The notes under the pieces are model-generated. The model did no database searches and was not told where the DNA came from. It was given only the letters and a program-made list of their open reading frames with translations. A program made the position numbers and the translations under genes. From Atrina japonica (taxonomy: Eukaryota; Mollusca; Bivalvia; Pterioida; Pinnidae), in the NCBI GenBank assembly GCA_030159075.1, contig BROG01000003.1:791001-855000 (forward strand): 64,000 nucleotides of DNA. The letters are read 5' to 3'. Shown here piece by piece: positions 37,901 to 48,350 of the stretch. Within the stretch, counting starts at the first letter, position 1. Each line of letters starts with the position of its first letter.

Positions 37901-40900
37901 AAGGATTATTTGACCAAGTGGTTTTGAAAATGTTGTGTCAGAAGACAGGTGGTTTTCTATAATAGTGGTCTCTCAAGACAGGTTCCACTTTATCCAACTC
38001 AATTTCCTTTTATTACAATGTGTATGAAGTAGCAATGCCTTGAACACCTTGTATTTTGCATTGCATTTGAAGTAAACAATATCTAACCACTATCTTGTTT
38101 TTACTGTATTGAAAATTAAGACCAAACAGAAATGCTATTTTGACCCGGAAGCTGTTGTTTTGTTGATGTATTTTTGCCCCTGGTTGTAAGTTTATTTTGT
38201 TTAATTTTCATTTTTTCGAAATCATTTCCATTTTTTCACTATGATAATCATTTTAAAGATATAAAGTTTAAAGTTATTGTATATATAAGGAACAGGACCA
38301 TGTTCTACAAAATTTTATATTTACCCTGGCCATATATTCTGTAAATTGAATATCGGTAGTCTTTATCAATACTTATACATGTACATTAAGTACATTTTGT
38401 ATATGTGTTTATCAGTATTTTTAGAGTCCTATCATGTAATGGGGGTCACCCTGTAGTCTGGTTTAATCATCCCTTTATGTATCGTGTAGTCTTTTCCTTA
38501 ATCCATCCTAAATTTCTGTATCACAATCCTTCTACAGTACCTCTTGCACATCCATCTGATTTCTTGAGCACTATCTTATTATTTATTTCTGTGATTTTAA
38601 TGGTTCACTATCTTTATAATAGATGTGTCTCAAGAAGGCTTGAACTTTGAACCTTAAAGGTCAAGGTCAGAGTTATGCTGACTAAGGAACTTGTGTCTTT
38701 TGAATTTAAATTTTGACATCAGATTTGGATTTTTTTTCCTTTTCAGGATAAAAGATTAAAAGATGTAAATGCTTTGTTTGCTGAACTGGATGAAAGAAGA
38801 AAGGTAAACATTTCACCATACTTTTGTCCAGTATTATACTGTATTCCTGAAAATTTTCACTCCTTGTTATTTTCGCCCTTGTATGACAGAAAACATATCC
38901 ACTTCATCTTAAAGCGATATGAGCTGTCGTAGGTGAAAAATTTTACATACCCATTTTTTGTGATATTCTATCTCATACACATTCCAAAAAGACCATCTGG
39001 TGGTTAGAATACCAAATGCATGTGTAAAATTGCAACAGTCTTGCATACCTAAATTAGGCAAAGTTTGTCTTTTTCGTTGTTTCAAAACATTCGTTTTGTT
39101 TCCGGGTATATCGTGTGATTGCGACCTATTTTTAACTCATCCCATCACATTGTCAACTTTATCATTCTTGACACATATGATCATGAACTGTCCAACTCCA
39201 CTGGAAATGGCGGCATGATTGTAAAACATGAGGTACGCATACTTTTCACACTTATATTGTTTTGATTTTGTCAACGTCAACGTTCAGGGTAACATTAAAG
39301 ATCGGAAAAATTTCTTTTAGTGACCTGATATATTTATTCAAATATGCATCCAATTTTCTTCAGGTATTTAAAATAGTGTTGAAAAGCATATATTTTACAT
39401 AAAACATGCACTTTCCAATAAAAATCACGTCCTGTATTTTAAAAATAAATATAAAACACATAAAAATCGGCCGACTTTAACATAGTCAGTGTAAAGGACA
39501 GAGATCCCCTGACCGAATTACGAAGTACATTTAATATGGCGAAAGAGTTTATCTGAAAGGTCATTGCATACGGAAATACAGCTGGATTTTTTAAGGTATG
39601 GGGAAACTTAAATTCTAATAAAACAAATAACTTCGAAAAGAAGATCTTTAACAACGTTTTATGTGTTTGATTATGTATTTGAACACACATTTGATCATAT
39701 TCTCGACTATATGTCAGGGGACAAAAATAATCATTGTGACAGCTTATGTCGCTTTAAATTCACCCTAAATCACTATAGTCTGATGTATGACATGATTGTC
39801 CCATGCCTCAATATTTAACTTGAAAACTAGCTTCCATTTCAAAATCGCCTTCTCATCTAAAGGTGAAAGTGACGAAAATTAGATGGCAGTGAAAATTTCC
39901 AGGTATAGCCTACAGTGATCTGTACATGTATTGCAAGCAAATATCATGTGTCTTACAATGATTGTGTCTTACTTTCTAAGTATTTTAAATCTGCTTAACC
40001 CCCCCCCACCCCATTTGATTTTTGCCCTTAGATGAGAAGGTAAATTTAAATGAAGGTAAAAATTGAAAGATATATATCATGTTCAGACATTGACATACAT
40101 GTATATGCCATCCATGAAGCTATGATGATATATTTTCTGTTGACGAAAATTATGATGGGCAAAAATCTGCAGATATACAGTACAATATTTACTTCAATAT
40201 TTGTTCCATAATATACTATAACACTGTCTTTGCATACAGTCTTTAGAGTCAGTGTGACATATTATTGTCCACTATCATATAATCCTGTTTCAAGTTTATA
40301 TGTATTTTCATATCACTATAAACGGTCATACCATCTGTCTTTGAATTGTGTGCTAGAAATCCAAGATTAAAATGAGGGGGAGTGGGCATTGCTTGCTTTT
40401 TGGCAGTCCATTTGTCTGTTGCATCATGGTGGTTTCATCAATTAACTTTGTTTTCCCAAAATTTCAAACATATTTGGTTATTGCCAGCATCAGAGATATT
40501 TGCTGCAGTCAGAGGACTTCAAGATCCTCAAAAATGGCATAGTACTATGGGCATTGTGTTTTTCAAGGAATTTTGATTCATATTTTTAGCTCACCTGGCC
40601 AGAAGGGCCAAGTAAGCTATTGCTATAGCCAAAGCTCTGTCATCCGTCATTGTCCGTCTGTTAACTTTTGCATTTAAACATATTTTTCTCAAGAACCAGT
40701 GGGCCAATTTTAACCAAACTTGGCATATAGCATCCGCATGTGAAGCTGCATAAAGTTTGCGAATGAAAAAGAGATAAGACCAATAGAGGCCCTAAAAGGA
40801 CCAAAACTTGGTACATCTTTAAAAATCTGATAAAAAAAAAAATTTAAAAAATGATCAGATGAGTTTCAAATTTTGTATGCATGATTGTTTAGTCAGTATC

Positions 40901-42761
40901 AACAACATCAAGTTTATGAACGAAACTGAACTCTGTCCATAAATGAGCCACTAGGGGGCGCTTCGGTAACACAGGATATATTTGTATTACAAATAGTTTA
41001 ATAACTCTAAACTGATCAACTTTTTGTTTACAAAGATATATGAGAAAGTTGTTAGGAATTATCTGAAGATCATTTTTCCAAAATTTCAAGGTCATGGGGT
41101 TAAAAGTGAAGGTCACAGGCACCTAAGTAAATGGAAAATATGTTTTTTTTTGTAAAATTTTCAACACTTTTGACTACTTCACCAGAACCATTGGACCATA
41201 ATCATGTAAAGTCGCATGAAGTTTGCAGATGAAAAGGGACTAGGACCAATTATGGCTGCCTCGACTAAATATAGAATGAATGAATCAGCAGATATTTTTT
41301 ATTTAATACATGTATCTCCAAAATTATTAAAGCTAGAAAAATTTGTTACCTTTAAATGAGCGGCTTGCAAAAATCTACAAATATTTTCATTCTGGTGGAA
41401 ATTGTCGGGTCGATCCTTATGTGAGTTATTTCCACTTTTTTGTGAATTTTTCATGTTTTGGGATGTTTTTTGACATTATCTTGAAAAGTATAATAGGTAG
41501 AGTAAAAGTGAAAGAAGCAAAAATGTTCAGCATGCAAAGATCTACAAAAAAGTCAAAGGGCTGAAATTGTCAGGTTGCCCCTTATGGGAGTTATATTGCC
41601 TTTTAAGTGGATTTTTTTCATTTTTTGGATGTTTTTAAACATTATCTTGAAAAGTATAATAGATAGAGAGAAAGTGAAAGAAGCAAAAATGTTCAGCATG
41701 CAAAGATCTACAAAAATATCAATAGGGCTGATATTGCCAGGTTGCCCCTTATGGGAGTTATTTTCCCTTTAAGTGGATTTTTCATGCTTTTGACAGTTTT
41801 GTCCTGTTGTCTAGAAAAGTAAACCAGATAGAGAGGAAGAGAAAGAAGTAAAAATGTTCAGTTTGCAAAGATTTCCGAAACAGTAACAGGAATTAAATTG
41901 TCAGTTTAACTCTTCTGAGGGTTATTGTGAAAGTAATTTCCCCTTTTAAATGGATTATGCATGTTTTCTACTGTTGTTGCACATTATCTTGAAAGATCTA
42001 TAAAAATATTGGCAAGTTTACCCTTATGCAAGTTAATTCTCCATTTCAATGAATTTTTCAAGCTTTTGGTTGCTTTTCAGTATATTGTCAGTAAAATACA
42101 TTTCACTCAAGTGATTATTAAGGTCCAAATGAGCATACTGTTTTTCATGTTTATTAGCCATTTTATCTTTTACACATTTTTTATGTTTTCTGCAATGTTG
42201 ATCAATTTTGCCAGATGAGCGACTTAAGGCCCCTTGGGCCTCTTGTTGCTGACTGTCATAGTGTTTTTCGTATATTATGTTTTTGTTTTCATATTCAGTT
42301 TTCCAGTTTGAAGTTTTAAGCAACAGGGTTTCCTCAGAAAACTTTCATCCTTCAAAATAGCAGCACACATCTGAGGATTTCTTTTTCAACATCACTAAAA
42401 TCTCATTAACATATTCTATTGATCTATCTTAAAGCTAGCATCATTATGGCTCACTGATTCAGTTTATGACAGTATGCATGAATGTACAGAAGAGTCACAT
42501 ATTTTTCTACTGGATATAGAAAAAAGAGACAAGATTGGTAGTGGAAATTGTACAAAGGGCAGGGTGGGGCAAATTTGGGACAGGAAGCAGGGTACCAGCT
42601 AAAATCCTCTAGCTGGTATTGCTTTATGCTGTCACACGATCTTCATTTCACTCTGGGTGTCACATTTTCATTTTGCTATTTTTATTATTATTATTATTCT
42701 TATTATTATCATTATCATTATCATTATTATAATTATTATTATTATTATTATTATTATTATC

Positions 42762-42793
<32 letters not shown>

Positions 42794-42795
42794 TA

Positions 42796-42827
<32 letters not shown>

Positions 42828-42877
42828 GTTATTATTATTATTTTTATTATCATTATTATTATTTTTATTATTATTAT

Positions 42878-42908
<31 letters not shown>

Positions 42909-44035
42909 ATTATTATTATTATTATAGAAAAGAGATGTGCCTGACTATTTATGTGGAAGAATTAGTTTCGAGTTATTAAGAGAACCTGTGATAACACCAA
43001 GTGGAATTACTTATGACAAAAAAGACATAGTTGAACATTTACAGGTTAGTTCACATTTAATAAAACGCATGAAATGTATATTTTGATTGTTTTAAAATGT
43101 TGTTCTAATGTTGTTATGTTTTTGGGGGTTTTTTTTGGCGGGTGTTTGGGGAGTGTTGCTGATCTCCTTTTGTTTGTTCAATTTTTTATTCTAATCTATT
43201 TTGTCCTATTTTTTTTTATTAAAATTAATATGAAATTTTAGCAAATTTAATTTACCATTTAATACTATATTCTTGTATAAATATCAGTGAGCACTCAAGC
43301 AGCATTTCCAAATACATTTGTTATTTTTCAAACCCACATACCTCAATACCTATTTGAAAACAATTATGCAATTTCCCTCTGTTGGGCCCCTTCCGTTATC
43401 TCCAGTTAAGTTCTTACCTGATATAACATTTTATAGAATCAGGCAAAGGAAAAGCATATACTTGTACGTCAAGATTTCAAGAAAAATTCTGAAATTATAA
43501 AATTTTCTGGAACCCCCCCCTAGGCACTGCAGAAATTACAAATCACCTTATACGATATATACTTTTAGGGTTCAAGAAAAATGCTGAGATTATAAATTTT
43601 CTGGAAAAAAACCCAGAGGCACTGCAAGAAATTACAAACACTTTATATAATATATATGAACTTATATATGAAGTACAAATTACATTTCGTTATGTCAAAT
43701 TCGGATGAATCAAAATTCTGGATATGTCAAAGTTGAATGTGTGGTCTCGCATACAAAGTATGGATAGAAAAATATTTCAGTTAGAATTTTGTTTATCTCA
43801 AATACCGGATATCTCAAAGTAATAGGGATAGTCCCATGAATTTCGATTTTACTTTATATAAATGTATATACATATATAATGCTAATTTGTACAATGATTC
43901 TTTTGTCAGCGAGTTGGACATTTTGATCCAGTAACAAGAACAGATCTAACACAAGACCAGTTAATACCAAATTTATCAATGAAAGAAGTCATAGATCATT
44001 ATTTGGAGCAGAATCCCTGGGCAGAAGACTTTTGA
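31875..44035 (+). CDS. STUB1: STUB1/CHIP, U-box E3 ubiquitin ligase and co-chaperone (complete, 278 aa)
   Basis: Seven exons give 279 codons including the stop, with all GT-AG joins in frame. CHIP binds the C-terminal EEVD of Hsp70/Hsp90 with its TPR domain and ubiquitinates chaperone-held clients in the cytosol. TPR domain: residues about 5-110, beginning [16 protein letters not shown]. The carboxylate-clamp residues K7, N11, N42 and K72 are in place. A charged linker follows at about 110-198 with NFGDDI and [12 protein letters not shown], a hallmark of CHIP. The U-box is at about 200-275: [20 protein letters not shown], then [13 protein letters not shown], with the E2-contact residues I, F, H and P in place. 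The C-terminus is WAEDF. It is shorter than the vertebrate protein (303 aa) mainly because the variable N-terminal extension is absent. A candidate polyadenylation signal AATAAA lies at 44,289-44,294. The start codon is the first ATG in frame with the TPR and is preceded by a purine at -3. Confidence 0.97.
32187..32216. repeat. Perfect 30-bp palindrome
   Basis: AGCGATATATAAAGCT joined to its own complement TTATATATCGCT, flanked by C and G that also pair. Related partial copies are at 19,068, 23,121, 27,251, 30,026, 31,509 and 33,497. Confidence 0.85.
32836..32987. mobile_element. Short MITE-like element in STUB1 intron 1
   Basis: CCAGGTTCCGGCACCATAAAA at the left is matched inverted by TTTTATGGTGCCAGGCCCAGG at the right; about 150 bp. 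Confidence 0.65.
33745..34070 (+). mobile_element. Core-type SINE (family 2), full length
   Basis: A tRNA-like head with a box B-like GAGTTCGCGTCC, a conserved core (CAGTACGTTAAAGAACCCTC, GAAGCCCTTCACTGGCATTT, GACGTCTCCATATGAGTGAA) and the tail GGGACGTTAAACAACAATAA with CAAACAAA. It resembles conserved-core SINEs described in bivalves. It lies in STUB1 intron 1, sense orientation. Confidence 0.8.
34455..34690 (-). mobile_element. tRNA-derived SINE (family 1), best copy
   Basis: On the minus strand the head reads like a tRNA, with GGTCGAGTAATTAGAACATT as box A region and GGTTCAAGTCCCACTGCAACC as box B. The body matches the other copies. It ends about 110 bases before STUB1 exon 2. Confidence 0.75.
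34800..34998 (+). CDS. STUB1: STUB1 exon 2
   Basis: Encodes TPR repeats 2 and 3: [19 protein letters not shown], then [20 protein letters not shown] and [20 protein letters not shown]. The acceptor is CAACAG and the donor GTAAGT. Confidence 0.97.
35163..35235. repeat. 17-bp tandem repeat
   Basis: About four units of ACCACCTGACTAATTAG in STUB1 intron 2. It lies within sequence beginning CAGTGGAACCTTGCCTAAAGA, which resembles the end of the MITE at 37,831. Confidence 0.8.
35425..35665 (-). mobile_element. tRNA-derived SINE (family 1)
   Basis: AGCTTAGGTTCCAGTAGGAC, CAGTGCTCTAACTATTCAGC and CATGGAGGCC mark the tRNA-like head on the minus strand. It is a second copy 0.8 kb from the one at 34,455, on the other side of STUB1 exon 2. 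Confidence 0.7.
36039..36204 (+). CDS. STUB1: STUB1 exon 3
   Basis: Encodes [20 protein letters not shown] and the start of the helical linker ([16 protein letters not shown]). The acceptor is ATTGCAG and the donor GTGATT. A CTGTCAGTCTGTCTATTT minisatellite starts only a few bases after the donor. Confidence 0.95.
36211..37060 (+). repeat. Minisatellite in STUB1 intron 3
   Basis: About 850 bp of variants of CAGTCTGTCTATTTCTCTGT with GTTTGTGAGTCTG alternates. It begins seven bases after the exon 3 boundary. Open frames through it (Ser/Val/Cys repeats) are not genes. Confidence 0.95.
37707..37788 (+). CDS. STUB1: STUB1 exon 4
   Basis: Encodes an acidic linker, [18 protein letters not shown] and VIGEINEEN. 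This part is poorly conserved in the family. The acceptor is TTTCAG and the donor GTATGT. Confidence 0.9.
37831..37990. mobile_element. MITE-like element in STUB1 intron 4
   Basis: Left AGTGGAATTCGTCTTG and right GTGGTCTCTCAAGACAGGTTCCACTT are inverted relatives, with several GTGGTCTCTC/AGACAGGTGG words inside. Confidence 0.6.
38747..38803 (+). CDS. STUB1: STUB1 exon 5
   Basis: Encodes [19 protein letters not shown], matching MDELFSQVDEKRKK before the vertebrate U-box. The acceptor is TTTTCAG and the donor GTAAAC. Confidence 0.95.
38913..39753 (-). mobile_element. TTAA-flanked non-autonomous DNA transposon, copy 2
   Basis: Bordered by TTAA at 38,909-38,912 and 39,754-39,757. Ends AGCGATATGAGCTGTC and its near complement GACAGCTTATGTCGCT. 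The internal sequence matches copy 1 at 6,850 in reverse, without a roughly 170-base stretch found in copy 1. It lies in STUB1 intron 5. Confidence 0.65.
40588..42246. mobile_element. 1.65 kb non-autonomous repeat with internal tandem units
   Basis: Begins AGCTCACCTGGCCAGAAGGG and ends GCCCCTTGGGCCTCTTGTT. Between 41,360 and 42,030 about four units of roughly 165 bp each carry ATGTTCAGCATGCAAAGATC and CCCTTATGGGAGTTAT. No coding frame. Both ends match a repeat type common in bivalve DNA, as far as I recall. It lies in STUB1 intron 5. Confidence 0.65.
42680..42926. repeat. STUB1: (ATT)n microsatellite abutting STUB1 exon 6
   Basis: About 245 bp of ATT with ATC and TTT variants, ending in ATTATAG at the splice acceptor. 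It replaces the usual pyrimidine tract. Confidence 0.97.
42928..43044 (+). CDS. STUB1: STUB1 exon 6 (U-box first half)
   Basis: Encodes [20 protein letters not shown] then [19 protein letters not shown]. The 3' splice site is unusual: an (ATT)n array runs right up to the TATAG acceptor. Confidence 0.96.
43910..44035 (+). CDS. STUB1: STUB1 exon 7 (U-box second half and stop)
   Basis: Encodes [20 protein letters not shown] then [20 protein letters not shown] and F, then TGA. DPVTR holds the proline that contacts the E2. The acceptor is TTTTGTCAG. Confidence 0.97.
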   Translation, partial: RVGHFDPVTRTDLTQDQLIPNLSMKEVIDHYLEQNPWAEDF

Positions 44036-46345
44036 ACTTTGGATGCCATTTTGAGAGACAAATTTGAAGAATATAAACGGCACATCAACAGCATCTACAT
44101 GTATGTGAGAATGGCATTTGCATATCTTCTCATTGTTCCAATTAAAGCTGAGCTTTGGAGTGATTCATCTTCATTAATGCTGAGTAATGTGATAGTATGA
44201 TGATACTTGTTATGTTATTGTTTACATCACATGTTGATACATGTATCATTACGTCATGATGTGCTGATTGGCTGACAGGCTAAAGGCTAATAAACTATAC
44301 AGTGAATATGTCCCTTTTTAAATCATAGGATGAACATTTATCAGTGAACAGAAATCTTTGATTCTTCTCTACTGCCATTCTGTCCTGTGGCAGCTTTAGA
44401 TTGCATTTGACACCACTTTTTTTTTTATGGAAAATGCGGAGTTTGTACAATTATTAGGTGTAAATCGCCAGTGTATGGGATAATGAAATAATCCTAAACA
44501 CATGACAAACTTTTATTTTTTAAACTTTATCTATATTACAACAATTAACAAACATGTTTTCCAACTTATATTGATGTCTCTTGTTCACACTAAGTTGACA
44601 TAAAGGGGTTCTTACTGTTGGAGAAAACCAGAGTGCTCAGAGAAATCCCACACGTCTGGCAACAACCATACCATCACACATTCTTCCCTATGCAATCCTA
44701 GGATTGAACTCGGGTAGCATTGGTGATAACCGGGGGCACTAAGCAACTCAGACACAAACTTTTGGTCTTCATTATAACGGAGGACAAGGGAATATTTCAT
44801 TAACACTTTTATTCTTATGACCATGTCATCTTTACCCAGCAGAGGCCTGTCCAAAATGTTCTACTGGATCCTAATGAATCTTGATAGGAGTGATAATGGG
44901 AATGAGTGGATTCGCCTTTCCATAGATTCACATTTTTTTCTGATTTACCAACAAATAGCCCTATAGCCGCCCAGCCTATAATTAGCCAAAATATGCCTGA
45001 TATGTTTCTCAAAACTGGTCAGACATATCTTAATGGAACTGTTGCAGTCCCTGTCATAAATAGACATTGTTCAAAATCAGTTTTAGTAGTAAAAGCACAT
45101 TGTAATAATTAACAAAAGTAAAAATTTTTAATTTTTCGAATAAATGAAATCCTGCAAGATTTAACACAATATAATTTTGACTAAGGTTTAAGAATGTGAT
45201 TCAGTATTACAAATGATTAGGGCATAAAAAACTGACAAATTCTTATTTGGTTGAATGTTTTATTATAATTTGAATTTTGTTGTATAATTTGCATATATGT
45301 AAATTTGTGTGATAAGCTAGTCTGCTGAAAAAAGCCATGTACAGGTACCAAATTCTCATAGGTTGAATTGATTCACTTTGGATTTAGACTTTTTTAACAC
45401 ATTGAATTGAAAACCAAAAATACTGAATGCCCCATAGATGACAGCTACAAAGAACACAAACGACTCTGCATCTTCGTAAGGAAGTTGCAATATTTCAATC
45501 CGTCATTTTTGACAATTGATCTAACAGCAACCTGGTAGTGTTTATGAGCATATTTATTTCTCAAACATTTATCAATATTTCTAATTACGGTTGATATTTT
45601 AATTTATCTGTAAGTTGTTCTTGGAAATACTAAGGCTTTGCTTGTTATTAGGTTACTGATGAAATATCAGTATATGCTGTCTCCAGGCCTCTGATTTCCA
45701 TATTTGGTGTTTGGTATTTTGAATTCATAAGATAATCTGTACACTCGCTGATTGGCTAACAAAATGATGTGACATTTCATATAATAAAAACTTAACTATG
45801 CTTCTGATTACAGGGTCATTTCATATGCTGTGTTGGCAAATCTCAGAACACATACGTGATGCATAATTGATGTGTTTCCATCCACACAGCCTGGCATTAT
45901 TTAGGAATTATTAACTCTTCTATGATTTGAATAAGAGTTCCGTCAGTGTAGATGTGATTTTAACTATCTATGTTTCGTCTTTAATAGCAACTTTACATAT
46001 TTCTTAGAATTTTGTCAAAATTGTAACTTCTCTCACTACAAGCATGGTATTATTGAAAGAGCTCAGTTTTGAACTTGAATCTTATTTTACATAACGGTCA
46101 ACTTTATGTTCTTTCTATTCATGCATTTCTTGTAACTTCTACCATGCTATTAATCATATAAGCAGGCATATTAAACTGTTACAATAAAGGAATCGATATA
46201 TTAGGTTTACTGTTCATCTGCACACTTTAGTATCTACTTCTATTGCATGAATACAGAGATTCAAAGAGAGAGGAACAGCTAGCATTGCCACTGTTTCGTA
46301 TCCATGTACATGTCAAATCATCATCTCCTTCGTCAGGGGTTTAAC

Positions 46346-46395
46346 AACTTTTTAGCCCACCATCTGTTGATGGTGGGCTATTCATATGGACCTGC
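46346..46395. repeat. Hairpin-bearing repeat start
   Basis: GCCCACCATCTGTTGATGGTGGGC is a 9-bp perfect stem with a short loop in otherwise plain sequence. Confidence 0.7.
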
Positions 46396-47479
46396 ATCTG
46401 TGGTCAGTCCATTGGCTGTCCTTAAAAATTCTTATTACAGCTATTTTTCCGAAATTACTGAAGGGAGCTTAATTGATTTAATGATGATTTGACAGGTAAT
46501 GTATAGTACATGTAGCAATGTGTACATTATCAGTACACACGAGTAAGTGATGTTAATGAAATATGATAAAATGCAACACACAGGCAAATCTAAAGTATTG
46601 TAAGCTTTCAAAATTACAATTCTATCTAATAATGTACAGCAAAATATCACTCTTATTATTTGGTGCTATCATTTTAGCACCAGTTATTAAACATAAATGA
46701 TGTATTTTTTGGTTCTCATATCCATGTTTTCGTCTCTGCGGACTTCGACCTATCTAATTTTTGCCAATATCCATTCGACCCATCCACAGCATCTCCTTAC
46801 AGGCCATAAAATACTGTATCATTCATGAATGTCGAATGGGTTATCAGAAGAGATAGTATGAATTGTAAGTATGCTTAATTAGTAGTGACAAGTAACACTT
46901 GACCTGTACATACTATATAGCAGTTTTGAGTTTATACCCAATGGCTATTAGGCCCTATATCGCCTAACAGCTGATGCTGTCAGTGGAAAACAAAGTTGAT
47001 TGAGTGTTGTCGTAATCTATAGGTATCCCTGTACTCTTCAAAACCAGAAGTTTATCATCTACAGATGTGAATCCAATAAAATTCTATTCAACTAGGTTTT
47101 TCTAGGCATACTCTCATCAAACAGGCTTTTTGATTTTTCAAGTGCTTAACGCCATTGTGACCATTCAGGCTTTTGATTTTTGTTCAATAGCCAAAACTAT
47201 TGTAGTTACACCTTTCAAGATCTGCTTGTTCTTAAAGCAAATTAAATTACACAGATCAATGATGAATTTTTATTGAAAAGTGTTATTGATTTTGTGAGTG
47301 ACATGAGATATGACATTACCAAAAGAAAAAATGTTATCAATAAAAACTTGGAAATTTTTGCTTTTGTTTTATTGTTTTACAGTGAAACAAGACTATTACA
47401 CCACGTATGGAGACATCACTTGAAAAATGGAAACATCAAAACTTGACCTAAGCAATAGACATTTGTTCATATAGTGTAG

Positions 47480-48350
47480 TTTTTAACTCGGCTAACCCTT
47501 TGGGTCATGTTAGCTATTGCCATCACTTTTTGTCCATCAACATTTTGAACTTCTTCGAGGGAACTACTATATGGATTGAAACAAAACATGGCATGAATGT
47601 TGCTTACAAGTTGTTGACTAAATCTTATATTGGTGCTGATCTGTTGTCTAAGATGGTTGCCAGCAAGGAGGTGGGAATTAAAGATCTTATGGAAAAATAC
47701 AAAGGCTTACAATAATCTTCTAGAGAACTGCTGAAAGGATTGAAATAAAACATGGCATGGATGGTGTGGATGCGTCATGCAAGATGACCACCAACAAGTG
47801 ACATAATTTAACATAGGACCCCATGGAAATTACAGTAATATTCTTTCTAGAGACGAAACACAGCCTAAATGTTTGTTAAGATGTACTGGTGAAGTTGTAT
47901 CTATGTAGGGACAATCCTTCATCTAAAACGGATGCCATCAGGGGACTTGATTTAACAAAGAACCAAATGGAAAACACATACGAGTCTTCTTCCAGAGAAC
48001 AAACTAATGGATTGAAATTAAGTATGCCCTGTATGCTTCTTATAAGTTACTGTTTATTGTTGTTTTAACGTCCCACTGGAGAGGTCACCAAATGCCGGTG
48101 GAGGGCTTTTGGCCTAAATTCAGCACTTACGGCATTGAGCAATGAGGTTTTTTATCATGCTGACACATACTGTGAGGCAGGACCTTGGTTTTTACTGTTT
48201 AATCCAAATGACAGGAAACTGACGTGGACTCGAATTCCCAACCTCAGGATCAATAGTCGCGCATGCTACAGACTATACCAGACTGGCTCAAGACCTAAAG
48301 GGAAATGCATAAATAAATCTTAATCTAGAGAAGCACTATATGGAAGGAAA
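47480..48350. repeat. Non-autonomous repeat with diverged tandem units, holding a nested SINE
   Basis: Variants of CTTCTAGAGAACTACTG-ATGG with ATTGAAACAAAACATGGCATG recur at about 47,545, 47,717, 47,840, 47,985 and 48,324. One unit is interrupted at 48,050-48,297 by a SINE. A 71-codon frame at the left end is not recognisable as a gene. Confidence 0.6.
48050..48297 (-). mobile_element. Core-type SINE (family 2), reverse copy
   Basis: The plus strand reads TGTTTATTGTTGTTTTAACGTCCCACTGG at the left (the SINE tail, inverted) through GTCACCAAATGCCGGTGG and CAGGACCTTGGTTTTTACTG to the tRNA-like head. It matches 33,745-34,070. Confidence 0.75.

Noticed and set aside
42033..42323. 96-codon minus-strand frame
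   Set aside because: Lies in the 3' end of a dispersed repeat inside STUB1 intron 5, with no recognisable domain.
44612..45012. Two overlapping minus-strand frames of 80 and 65 codons
   Set aside because: The left part resembles a SINE-like repeat (GGATTGAACTCGGG box B-like). No conserved domain, and it is in the expected STUB1 3' flank.
45650..45690. CTGATGAAATATCAG as another hammerhead core
   Set aside because: There is no GAAA at the right distance and no cleavage triplet or helix I partner. CTGATGA at 15,880, 58,418, 61,205 and 62,166 fails in the same way.
47500..47715. 71-codon frame (IWIETKHGMNVAYKLLTK)
   Set aside because: The same words recur as diverged tandem repeat units downstream, so it is repeat sequence rather than a gene.
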